A DNA stretch of 64,000 nucleotides from Acidimangrovimonas pyrenivorans (GTDB lineage: Bacteria > Pseudomonadota > Alphaproteobacteria > Rhodobacterales > Rhodobacteraceae), in the NCBI RefSeq assembly GCF_042643245.1, contig NZ_JBHRSK010000012.1, positions 1-64,000 on the forward strand, in the 5' to 3' direction. Below the pieces are notes generated by a model. The model worked only from the letters and a program-made list of their open reading frames with translations. It ran no database searches and was not told where the DNA came from. A program made the position numbers and the translations under genes. Shown here piece by piece: positions 1-7,432 of this stretch. How positions within the stretch are numbered: position 1 is the first letter of the stretch; each line of letters begins with the position of its first letter.

Positions 1-658
1 GCGCCCGCAGCAAGGCCCGGGGGTGCGCGACGCCGGTCACGGAACACTCGCAGGATGCGCGAGGGGCAGACGTGCGAACCCATGGTCTAGGCGGTTCACG
101 GGATTTCCCCTGAGCAACATTCGGTGGTCCTTCCGTTTTCCGTTCAGGCGCGTCTTCGGCGCGCCGGGCGATAATGCGCGAAAACCTTTCCGGATTGAAA
201 GGGTTTATATCCGGATGCGGGGTGGAGTCGCGGCGTGGCGGCTGCCGCGATGCCCGGGGGCACATCGCATTGCCTGCCGACCGGGCCCCGGGCGGGCAGA
301 CACCGGGCCGGGGCCCCTCGCCGTCAGGGCGCCGAAACGGCCGCGGTCGCAGGGCGCCGCCGTGGCTGCTGCCTCGGGCGCCCCTGCGCCAGGTGGTTGA
401 CTTTTCGCCTGCCGGGGCCCATGTCAGGCCCGAGATATCCTCTGCCGCGTGAGCAGCCCCGGGCATCGCCCCGATGACATGGACTATCTCGCTTGACAGG
501 TTCCTCCCCACGCAAGGGGCCGCCGCGGCGACGGCCAGAGGGCAATCCGGCCCCCGGTCAGTGTGCCGCGCCCCCAGATCGCGACCGCCGGCTCGTTCGG
601 AGCGGCGGCGCATAATTCGTGGCACCGGCCGACCGCCGTTGCCCTGTAGGACGACGAT
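1..658. other. Intergenic region with no convincing gene
   Basis: No reading frame here has recognisable protein features; all open frames are short and low in complexity, as expected by chance in GC-rich DNA. The stretch is the probable 5' region of the helicase gene that starts at 659. It holds one AT-richer patch at about 180-216 with two mutually exclusive inverted repeats, AAACCTTTC/GAAAGGGTTT (182-190 with 197-206) and TCCGGAT/ATCCGGA (189-195 with 209-215). I see no clear promoter or terminator. The left window edge may cut an upstream gene's 3' flank. Confidence 0.5.
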
Positions 659-1891
659 ATGAGCTTCGAACAGATGGGGCTGCGCTCCAGCCTCCTGGCC
701 AACTTGGCCAAAGCCGGGATCACCGATCCCACCCCGATCCAGAAAGACGCCATCCCCCATGCCATGGCCGGGCGCGACGTGATGGGCCTGGCCCAGACCG
801 GCACCGGCAAGACGGCGGCCTTCGGCCTGCCGATCGCCGACGCCCTGCTGCGCATCGGCACCCCGGCCGAGCCGAAGACGGTGCGTGGCCTGATCCTGGC
901 CCCGACGCGCGAGCTGGCCGGCCAGATCCGCGACAACCTCGCCACCTACCTGAAAGGCACGCATCTGCGCATCGGCCTCGTGGTCGGCGGTGCCGGCATC
1001 ACCGGCCAGATCAACCGGCTGCAGCGCGGCACCGACCTGCTGATCGCGACGCCGGGCCGGCTGATCGACCTGCTCGACCGCCGCGCCGTGCGGCTCGACC
1101 AGACGCAATACCTGGTGCTGGACGAGGCCGACCAGATGCTCGACCTCGGCTTCATCCACGCCCTGCGCCGGATCGCCAAACTGCTGCCGAAGGAGCGCCA
1201 GACGCTGCTGTTCTCGGCGACGATGCCGAAGCAGATGGCCGAGCTGTCGACCGCCTACCTGACCGATCCGGTCCGGGTCGAGGTCTCGCCGCCCGGCAAG
1301 CCCGCCGACAAGATCGAGCAATCCGTGCATTTCGTCGAGCAGTCGGAGAAGGCGCGGCTGCTGAGTGGGCTGCTCGACGGTCACCGCAGCGAGCTGGCGC
1401 TGGTCTTCACCCGTACCAAGCACGGCGCCAACCGGCTGTGCAAGGCGCTGGAAAGCCAGGGCTTCGCCGCCGCCGCGATCCACGGCAACAAGTCGCAGGG
1501 CCAGCGGACGCGGGCGCTGCAGGCGTTCCGTGACGAGGAGCTGAAAATCCTCGTCGCCACCGATGTCGCCGCCCGCGGGCTGGACATTCCGCAGGTGCGC
1601 CACGTCTACAATTTCGATCTGCCCAACGTGCCGGACAACTACGTCCACCGCATCGGCCGCACCGCGCGGGCCGGGCGCGAGGGCTCGGCCGTGGCCTTCT
1701 GCGCGCCGCAGGAGCATGGCGAGCTGCTGGCGATCGAGAAGGTGATGGGGCGGCGGATTCCGGTGGCCGGCGGCACGCCGCCCAAGGGCGCTCCGGCACC
1801 CGAGGGCAAGGCGAAGGCCAAGCCGTCGGGCCAGCAGCGGTCGCGCCGGCGGAACCGGGGCCGGCGCCCGGCGAAGCGCCTCGCCGCGTAA
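659..1891 (+). CDS. rhlE: DEAD-box ATP-dependent RNA helicase, RhlE type
   Basis: ATP-dependent RNA helicase expected to remodel structured RNA in the cytoplasm (ribosome assembly or mRNA decay). The 410-residue protein has the family motifs in order: a Q motif near residues 2-29, Walker A AQTGTGKT (45-52), PTRELA (82-87), TPGR (131-134), DEAD (155-158), SAT (186-188) and HRIGRTAR (330-337). It ends in a short arginine- and lysine-rich tail (about 390-407) that probably adds RNA affinity. The start ATG follows an AGGA-type ribosome-binding site about 7 nt upstream. The gene stands alone and converges on the aldolase-family gene, with a strong hairpin between them. DEAD-box subfamily assignment (RhlE rather than CsdA/DeaD) rests on the compact length and short tail and is less sure than the family. 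Confidence 0.93.
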   Translation: MSFEQMGLRSSLLANLAKAGITDPTPIQKDAIPHAMAGRDVMGLAQTGTGKTAAFGLPIADALLRIGTPAEPKTVRGLILAPTRELAGQIRDNLATYLKGTHLRIGLVVGGAGITGQINRLQRGTDLLIATPGRLIDLLDRRAVRLDQTQYLVLDEADQMLDLGFIHALRRIAKLLPKERQTLLFSATMPKQMAELSTAYLTDPVRVEVSPPGKPADKIEQSVHFVEQSEKARLLSGLLDGHRSELALVFTRTKHGANRLCKALESQGFAAAAIHGNKSQGQRTRALQAFRDEELKILVATDVAARGLDIPQVRHVYNFDLPNVPDNYVHRIGRTARAGREGSAVAFCAPQEHGELLAIEKVMGRRIPVAGGTPPKGAPAPEGKAKAKPSGQQRSRRRNRGRRPAKRLAA

Positions 1892-1904
1892 GAGTTTCAG
1901 GGGC

Positions 1905-1928
1905 GGGGCGCCGGTCAGCCGGCGCCGC
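1905..1928. terminator. Bidirectional hairpin between convergent genes
   Basis: A perfect 8-bp stem, GGCGCCGG (1907-1914) and CCGGCGCC (1919-1926), with a TCAG loop lies between the stops of the converging helicase and aldolase-family genes. There is no U tract, so factor-independent termination is uncertain. Confidence 0.5.
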
Positions 1929-1943
1929 GCCTCGCCCGGAGGC

Positions 1944-2744
1944 TCAGAGCCGGTATTGCGGTTCCTCGGCATCCATCTGCCGGCGGATCGACTGCAGGTG
2001 CAGGCGGGCGGATTCGGCGTCGCCCTCGCGCATCTGCTCATAGGTCGCCTGGGCGATCTCGGGCGCGACCGGCAGAACCTTGCGCCCGGTCGCCATCGCC
2101 AGCACCTGCACCTCGGCCGCACGCTCGAGATAATAGAGGTCGTCCCAGGCCTCGGCGATGGTCGGGGCCAGCACCATGACGCCGTGATGCTTCATGAAGA
2201 TGATGTCGGCATCGCCGACCGCCTCGGCGATGCGCGCGCCCTCGGCATGGTCGAGGGCGAGGCCGTTATAGGCGCTGTCGACCAGGGTGCGGCCGTAGAA
2301 TTTCAGCGCCGTCTGCCCGGCCCAGACCAGCGGTTCGCCCTCGGTCATCGACAGCGCGGTGGCATAGGGCATGTGGGTGTGGAAGGCGACCTTGGCCCGC
2401 GGCACCCGCTTGTGGACCTCGGCATGGATGTAGAAGGCCGTCGCCTCGGGCGTGCCGTCGCCGTCGACGACATTGCCGTGAAAGTCGCAGATCAGCAGCT
2501 TGGAGGCCGTGATCTCGCGGAAGGCGTAGCCGTAGGGATTGACGATGAACAGATCGTCATGCCCGGGCACGACGGCCGAGAAGTGGTTGCAGATGCCCTC
2601 TTCGAAGCCGTTGCGGGCGGCCATGCGGAAGCAGGCGGCAAGGTCTTCCCGGGCGCTGCGGATCGCGTCGGTGGCAAGATCGGGGCGGTTGGGGCGCTCC
2701 GGCGCCGTCGCGGGCGTGGCGGCGTTCGGCAGGGCGTGGGCCAT
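1944..2744 (-). CDS. Class II aldolase/adducin family protein
   Basis: Zinc-dependent aldolase or epimerase-like enzyme of the class II aldolase/adducin family (L-fuculose-phosphate aldolase fold); substrate unknown. The 266-residue protein shows the phosphate/substrate loop NHFS (53-56), an acidic residue and first zinc ligands in HAEVH (107-111), the second ligand pair HTH (122-124) and a further HHG (186-188). The N-terminal 25 residues are alanine- and proline-rich and look like a disordered extension. A ribosome-binding site GGAAGGA precedes the ATG. Many relatives in alphaproteobacteria are annotated only as class II aldolase; with no pathway neighbours here, no specific substrate is claimed. 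Confidence 0.85.
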   Translation of the reverse strand: MAHALPNAATPATAPERPNRPDLATDAIRSAREDLAACFRMAARNGFEEGICNHFSAVVPGHDDLFIVNPYGYAFREITASKLLICDFHGNVVDGDGTPEATAFYIHAEVHKRVPRAKVAFHTHMPYATALSMTEGEPLVWAGQTALKFYGRTLVDSAYNGLALDHAEGARIAEAVGDADIIFMKHHGVMVLAPTIAEAWDDLYYLERAAEVQVLAMATGRKVLPVAPEIAQATYEQMREGDAESARLHLQSIRRQMDAEEPQYRL

Positions 2745-2927
2745 GGTCGTTCCTTCCGTTGGTCAAGCGGGCCCCGAGCTGCGCGGGCAGCGCCCGGGCC
2801 GCGGCGCGACCTTGCACGCCTTTCGGCCCGAACACAAACCTGCCCGCGATTCACCCCCGGCACAGCCTTTCGGCATCGCCCGCCCGGCCGACCATGGCCT
2901 CACGCCGCCCGCCCCCCGGCGCGGCGC

Positions 2928-3446
2928 TCAGTTGCGCCGCAGGATGCCCGAGAAGACCCGGTTCGAGCCTTCGACGGTGGTCAACCGGGCCACGTCGTCA
3001 TGGCCGCGGGCATAGTCGAACACGGCCTGCCGGGTGCGCGGCCCCCAGACGCCGTCGAGCGTGCCGGCATAGTAGCCGCGCTGCATCAGCTCGTACTGGA
3101 TCGACACCCGCAGCTGCCGGTCCTGGCTGTTGAAGGCGCGGTGGGTCGGCGAGATCGGCGTCGGCCGCGGCGCCGGGACATAGCGGACGTGGTGACGCTC
3201 GCGCCGCTCGTAGTAGTGGCGCTCGTAATGCGGCTGGCTGACCACGATCGGCTGCTGGACCTGGCGCCGCCGCTGGTCCTTGGCGATCTCGTGCACGACG
3301 ACGCCGGTCGCGACGCCGATCAGGATGCCCTTGGCGATGTCGCCGTTCTGGGCCTGCGCCGGCTGCGCGGCAAGGCCGGCGGCCATCGACAGGGCGACGG
3401 TGGCGCCGATGAGCATTCGGGTCTGCGGGACAAGGCTGCGGATCAT
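2928..3446 (-). CDS. Exported peptidoglycan-binding-domain protein
   Basis: Small secreted protein, about 172 residues from the chosen start. The N-terminus is a signal peptide (MIRSLVPQ..., a hydrophobic run, then an AQA cleavage site near residue 32). A glycine-rich helix resembling glycine-zipper outer-membrane proteins follows, then a His/Tyr/Arg/Pro-rich linker. The C-terminal region has the pattern of the PG_binding_1 fold (YELMQRGYYAGTLDGVWGP, then TRQAVFDYAR). The start at 3446 is preferred over an upstream in-frame ATG at 3500 because AAGGAG lies 8 nt before it and the signal peptide begins there. It probably resides in the periplasm or outer membrane and binds cell wall; no catalytic motif is visible. 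Confidence 0.75.
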   Translation of the reverse strand: MIRSLVPQTRMLIGATVALSMAAGLAAQPAQAQNGDIAKGILIGVATGVVVHEIAKDQRRRQVQQPIVVSQPHYERHYYERRERHHVRYVPAPRPTPISPTHRAFNSQDRQLRVSIQYELMQRGYYAGTLDGVWGPRTRQAVFDYARGHDDVARLTTVEGSNRVFSGILRRN

Positions 3447-3544
3447 CTGGGAACTCCTTCGGAATCGATTGGGCGACTGCGGCGGGCAATCGCGACGCAA
3501 CCGATCTGGGGCCGGGGCCGCCTGACAGGCAATATCAGGGCCGT

Positions 3545-3557
3545 GTTATCCGATAAC
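3545..3557. promoter_or_regulatory. 13-bp palindrome upstream of the peptidoglycan-binding protein gene
   Basis: GTTATC-C-GATAAC is a perfect inverted repeat about 100 bp upstream of the minus-strand gene starting at 3446 and downstream of narR. It stands out in an AT-richer patch and could be an operator. No cognate regulator is recognised. Confidence 0.3.
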
Positions 3558-3589
3558 AAGCGCCCTAGTCTGCGTGCAAAATTGCGTTA

Positions 3590-3605
3590 TTCCAATTGCT
3601 TGGAA
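3590..3605 (-). terminator. Weak hairpin just after narR
   Basis: TTCCAA (3590-3595), loop TTGC, TTGGAA (3600-3605) forms a 6-bp stem 4 nt beyond the narR stop codon. Only a short, interrupted T-rich stretch follows on the minus strand, so it may be a weak terminator. Confidence 0.35.
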
Positions 3606-3609
3606 GATT

Positions 3610-4299
3610 TCACCCGGTGGGATCGTCGATCAGGTGGGACGGCTTGGCAAAGCGGTCCAGATCACCCGCTGACTCGATCGTCACCTGTGCGCCGTCGATC
3701 CTGACGCCATAGGGTTGCAGCGCCCGGATCGCCCGCGACAGGTTCTCGGGCGTCATGTTGAGATAGGAGGCCAGCCGCCGCTTCTCGATCCCCAGATCGA
3801 AGGTGGTCCGGCCATGGGCATGGCGCAGGATGTAATTCGCCAGCCGCTCGATCGAGCTGCGCAGCTTGAGCTCCTTGGCGTGGCGGACGACGCCGCGATA
3901 GCACTGCGCCAGCTCGGTCACCACGGCGCGGGCGAAGGCGTTGTCGTATTCGAACACCTTGCGCACGTCGCCCGAGGGCAGCAGCACGACGCGCGACCGT
4001 TCCAGCGTCCGGGCCGACATCAGGTAGGGCGCGTCCTTGATCGTCGCGGCGAGGATGAAGGTCGAGATCGGCCGCACCGTCGCCATCACCGTCTCGTTCC
4101 GGTTCCAGGAGGCGAACAGCTCGACGCTGCCCTCGATCACGATATGGAGGAAATCCGAGCGGTCGCCCTCGGTGATCAGCTCGATCTGCGGCGGGAAGGT
4201 CTGGACATAGGCGCCGCGGATCAGTGTCTCGAAATTGCCCTGCTCCATGTCGGCGAACAGCGGCAGTTGCCGAATCTCCGGGATGTCGTCGGCTCTCAT
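3610..4299 (-). CDS. narR: NarR-type CRP/FNR family transcriptional regulator
   Basis: Predicted activator of the adjacent nitrate reductase operon. The 229-residue protein has an N-terminal cyclic-nucleotide-binding-like beta-barrel domain, a dimerisation helix and a C-terminal winged helix. It lacks the N-terminal cysteine cluster of FNR (only one cysteine is visible, in AQCYRG), so it should not carry an oxygen-sensing Fe-S cluster. NarR proteins of Paracoccus are known to respond to nitrate and nitrite. The recognition helix TPENLSRAI has the E-x-x-S-R spacing of FNR, so FNR-like DNA sites are expected. The start at 4299 is chosen because GAGGGGAGG precedes it; a further in-frame ATG at 4326 lies inside an FNR-like box. 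It is divergent from narK1. Confidence 0.85.
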   Translation of the reverse strand: MRADDIPEIRQLPLFADMEQGNFETLIRGAYVQTFPPQIELITEGDRSDFLHIVIEGSVELFASWNRNETVMATVRPISTFILAATIKDAPYLMSARTLERSRVVLLPSGDVRKVFEYDNAFARAVVTELAQCYRGVVRHAKELKLRSSIERLANYILRHAHGRTTFDLGIEKRRLASYLNMTPENLSRAIRALQPYGVRIDGAQVTIESAGDLDRFAKPSHLIDDPTG

Positions 4300-4319
4300 C
4301 GTGGGCCTCCCCTCATCGC

Positions 4320-4333
4320 TTGACATTTATCAA
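4320..4333. promoter_or_regulatory. FNR-like box in the narR promoter
   Basis: TTGAC-ATTT-ATCAA differs at one position from the FNR consensus TTGAT-N4-ATCAA. On the minus strand a perfect TTGACA (-35, plus coordinates 4350-4355) lies 17 nt upstream of the hexamer TGATAA inside this box. A bound FNR/NarR-type protein would therefore cover the predicted -10 region, which suggests repression or autoregulation of narR. Confidence 0.6.
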
Positions 4334-4455
4334 GCGAGGGCGGGCGGATTGTCAATCGGGCCGGCGACTTTCTTCGATGCTGCGGCTGCAAAATGCTTCG
4401 CCCCAACCCGACATTTTTCTCTAAGCTACTTATTTCATTGCCATTTTAGATTTTC

Positions 4456-4469
4456 TTGATCTGGGTCAA
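4456..4469 (+). promoter_or_regulatory. FNR-like box upstream of narK1
   Basis: TTGAT-CTGG-GTCAA matches the FNR consensus TTGAT-N4-ATCAA at nine of ten defined positions. Its centre is 87 bp before the narK1 start. If the box acts at -41.5, transcription would start near 4504, leaving a leader of about 46 nt. I do not see a convincing -10 hexamer, as expected for an activator-dependent promoter. The regulator may be FNR, NarR or both. Confidence 0.65.
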
Positions 4470-4549
4470 CTCTTCCTCAACCCGGCTCCCCCCAGTCTTG
4501 AGGCAACCAAACGGGAACGCACATAATCCTCAAGTCCGGAGGCACGGCA

Positions 4550-5920
4550 ATGCACACCCTCGACGGCGTCACGCGATCAGACCAGGCAAGGGCGCTCGGC
4601 CTGAGCACTTTCGCCTTTACCGTCTGTTTCGCTGTCTGGACCATCTTCTCGATCATCGGCGTCAGGATCAAAGGCGAGCTTGGCCTCAACGATACCGAGT
4701 TCGGCCTGCTGGTCGCCACCCCGGTCCTGACCGGTTCGGTCAGCCGGATCTTCCTCGGTGTCTGGACCGAACAGTTCGGCGGCCGGGTCATCTTCCCGCT
4801 GCAGATGATGATCACCGCGATCTGCGTCTGGCTGCTGACCTCGGTCCATACCTACGAGATCTTCCTGATTGCCGCGCTCGGCCTCGGGCTGGCTGGCGGC
4901 TCGTTCATCGTCGGCATCGCCTATACCTCGCGCTGGTTCGACAAGGAGCACCAGGGCACCGCGCTGGGCATCTTCGGCGCCGGCAATGTCGGCGCCGCGG
5001 TGACCAACTTCGCCGCGCCCTTCCTTGTCGTCGCGCTGGGCTGGGAGGGCACCGCCAAGGTCTATGCCGTGGTGCTGGCGGCCACCGCGATCCTGTTCGC
5101 CGTCTTCGCCAAGACCGACCCCGAGCAGAGCGCCCGGCGGCAGAGCGGCAAGCGCGCCGTCTCGACGCTGGAACAGCTGGCGCCGCTGAAGAAGATGCAG
5201 GTCTGGCGCTTCGCGACCTATTACTTCTTCGTCTTCGGCGGCTTCGTCGCGCTGGCCTCGTTCCTGCCGCGCTACTATGTCGGCGCCTACGGGCTGCCGC
5301 TGACCACCGCCGGGGTCTTCGCCGGGCTCTACTCGCTGCCGGCCTCGGTGTTCCGGGCCCTGGGCGGCTGGATGTCGGACCGCTGGGGCGCCCGCGCCAT
5401 CATGTACCTGACCTTCCTGGTCTCGCTGGCGGTGCTGTTCATCCTGAGCTACCCGCAGACCAGCTATACCGTCGCCGGCATCCACGCCCCGATCAGCTTC
5501 CAGTTCGGCCTCTCGGTCGGCGTCTTCGTCGCCCTGACGGTGCTGCTGGGCTTCATGATGAGCCTCGGCAAGGCGGCGGTCTACAAGCACATCCCGGTCT
5601 ACTACCCGCACCATGTCGGCGCCGTCGGCGGCCTTGTGGGGATGATCGGTGGGCTGGGCGGCTTCGTGCTGCCGATCTGCTTCGGCATCCTGCTCGACAC
5701 CACCGGCATCTGGACCGCGCCCTTCATGCTGATGTTCGCCATCGTCGCGCTCTCGACGGTGTGGATGCACGTCGCCATCCGCCGCATGGAGCGCCGCCGC
5801 CACCCCGCCCTGGCCGCGGAGAAGTTCCTCTCCGACGTGCCGGACGCGCCGCTGACCCGGCCGGAAGCCGGCGCCGCCCCGCGGCCCGAGGCCCCGCGCG
5901 GCGCCCACCTGGCCGAGTAA
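4550..5920 (+). CDS. narK1: Nitrate/nitrite transporter, NarK1 type (MFS)
   Basis: Twelve-helix major facilitator protein of the nitrate/nitrite porter family, 456 residues, in the inner membrane. NarK1-type porters are thought to import nitrate with protons and so start nitrate respiration. Visible marks are an arginine in helix 2 (R66, in TGSVSRIF), the nitrate signature region GLAGGSFIVGIAY and GIFGAGNVGAAV, and a second transport-site arginine in PASVFRALGG. A proline- and alanine-rich cytoplasmic tail ends the protein. GGAGG lies 7 nt before the ATG. It is first in the nar operon, 60 nt before narK2. In Paracoccus the two are fused into one protein; here they are separate genes. Confidence 0.9.
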   Translation: MHTLDGVTRSDQARALGLSTFAFTVCFAVWTIFSIIGVRIKGELGLNDTEFGLLVATPVLTGSVSRIFLGVWTEQFGGRVIFPLQMMITAICVWLLTSVHTYEIFLIAALGLGLAGGSFIVGIAYTSRWFDKEHQGTALGIFGAGNVGAAVTNFAAPFLVVALGWEGTAKVYAVVLAATAILFAVFAKTDPEQSARRQSGKRAVSTLEQLAPLKKMQVWRFATYYFFVFGGFVALASFLPRYYVGAYGLPLTTAGVFAGLYSLPASVFRALGGWMSDRWGARAIMYLTFLVSLAVLFILSYPQTSYTVAGIHAPISFQFGLSVGVFVALTVLLGFMMSLGKAAVYKHIPVYYPHHVGAVGGLVGMIGGLGGFVLPICFGILLDTTGIWTAPFMLMFAIVALSTVWMHVAIRRMERRRHPALAAEKFLSDVPDAPLTRPEAGAAPRPEAPRGAHLAE

Positions 5921-5929
5921 TCCAACAGC

Positions 5930-5950
5930 GCCGGGCCGCGCAGGCCCGGC
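5930..5950 (+). other. Intercistronic hairpin between narK1 and narK2
   Basis: GCCGGGCC (5930-5937), loop GCGCA, GGCCCGGC (5943-5950) is a perfect 8-bp stem 9 nt after the narK1 stop. It has no U tract, so it more likely stabilises or separates transcript segments than terminates. Confidence 0.45.
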
Positions 5951-5980
5951 CCCCACAGCCACGCCACAGGAGACAGTCTC

Positions 5981-7375
5981 ATGGCGACGACCAACACCAA
6001 TATCGGGCAGCACGGCCATACCCTGACCGACTGGCGCCCCGAAGATGCGAAATTCTGGGCAAGCCGCGGCCATGCCATCGCCACCCGCAACCTCTGGATC
6101 TCGATCCCCGCCCTGCTTCTGGCCTTCAGCGTCTGGATGGTATGGTCGGTCGTGGTCGCCAAGATGCCCGCCATCGGCTTCAACTTCTCGGTCGGCGAAC
6201 GCTTCTGGCTCGCCGCGCTGCCGGGCCTGTCGGGGGCGACGCTGCGGATCTTCTACAGCTTCATGATCCCGATCTTCGGCGGCCGGCTGTGGACGACGCT
6301 GTCGACCGCCTCGCTGCTGCTGCCCGCCGTCGGCATCGGCATGGCGGTGCAGAATCCCGACACCTCCTACCTGACCTTCCTGATCCTGGCGCTGCTCTGC
6401 GGCTTCGGCGGCGGCAACTTCGCCTCGTCGATGGCCAATATCGCCTTCTTCTACCCCAAGAAGACCAAGGGCAACGCGCTGGCGCTGAATGCCGGTCTGG
6501 GCAACCTCGGCGTCTCGGTGATGCAGTTCGTCGTCCCGGTGGTCATCACCATGGGCGTCTTCGGCGCGATCGGCGGCGACGCCCAGACGCTGAGCGACGG
6601 CAGCCAGCTCTGGGTCCAGAACGCCGGCTATATCTGGGTGCCCTTCATCGTGCTCAGCACGCTGGCGGCCTGGTTCGGCATGAACGATATCGCCGATGCC
6701 AAGGCCAGCCTGTCGGACCAGGCGATCATCCTCAAGCGCAAGCATAACTGGGTGATGTCGCTGCTCTACACCGGCACCTTCGGCAGCTTCATCGGCTATT
6801 CCGCCGGCTTCCCGCTGCTGATGAAGACCCAGTTCCCCGAGGTCGACGTCCTTGCCTATGCCTTCCTCGGCCCGCTGGTGGGCGCGCTGAGCCGGGCCGG
6901 CACCGGCTGGATCTCGGACAGGTTCGGCGGCGGCCGGGTCACTTTCTGGACCTTCCTCGGCATGATCGTCGCGGTGCTGGGCGTGCTGCAGTTCCTTCCC
7001 CTGGGCGACAGCCATGGCAGCTTCTGGGGCTTCTTCGCCTGCTTCATGGCGCTGTTCTTCCTGACCGGGGTCGGCAACGCCTCGACCTTCCAGATGATCC
7101 CCACGATCATGCGCCAGGAAGTGCCGCGGCTGATGCCGCAGCTGGACGAGGCCGCGACCCTGAAACAGTCCGAGCGCGAGAGCGCCGCGATCATCGCCTT
7201 CACCAGCGCCATCGCCGCCTACGGCGCCTTCTTCATCCCCAAGGCCTATGGCAGCTCGATCGCCCTGACCGGCGGACCCGCCGCCGCGCTGTGGTGCTTC
7301 GCGCTGTTCTACGCGCTCTGCGTCGGGGTGACCTGGGCCTTCTACACCCGCAAGGGCGCCAAAACCCCGTGCTGA
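5981..7375 (+). CDS. narK2: Nitrate/nitrite antiporter, NarK2 type (MFS)
   Basis: Twelve-helix nitrate/nitrite porter, 464 residues, resembling E. coli NarK. It would exchange external nitrate for the nitrite made by NarGHI. The two substrate-binding arginines fall at the same numbers as in E. coli NarK: R89 in GATLRIFY and R305 in GALSRAG. Glycine-rich nitrate signature segments are seen at GFGGGNFASSMANI (about 141-154) and NAGLGNLGVS (170-179). The start is supported by AGGAGA 8 nt upstream. It lies 60 nt after narK1 and 57 nt before narG, clearly in one transcription unit. Assignment of symport versus antiport to the two NarK types is from the family, not from this sequence. Confidence 0.93.
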   Translation: MATTNTNIGQHGHTLTDWRPEDAKFWASRGHAIATRNLWISIPALLLAFSVWMVWSVVVAKMPAIGFNFSVGERFWLAALPGLSGATLRIFYSFMIPIFGGRLWTTLSTASLLLPAVGIGMAVQNPDTSYLTFLILALLCGFGGGNFASSMANIAFFYPKKTKGNALALNAGLGNLGVSVMQFVVPVVITMGVFGAIGGDAQTLSDGSQLWVQNAGYIWVPFIVLSTLAAWFGMNDIADAKASLSDQAIILKRKHNWVMSLLYTGTFGSFIGYSAGFPLLMKTQFPEVDVLAYAFLGPLVGALSRAGTGWISDRFGGGRVTFWTFLGMIVAVLGVLQFLPLGDSHGSFWGFFACFMALFFLTGVGNASTFQMIPTIMRQEVPRLMPQLDEAATLKQSERESAAIIAFTSAIAAYGAFFIPKAYGSSIALTGGPAAALWCFALFYALCVGVTWAFYTRKGAKTPC

Positions 7376-7432
7376 CGACATGACGGCGGCGCGTCCGCAG
7401 CGGCGCGCGCCCCACCCCCCGAGGAGACCGAC

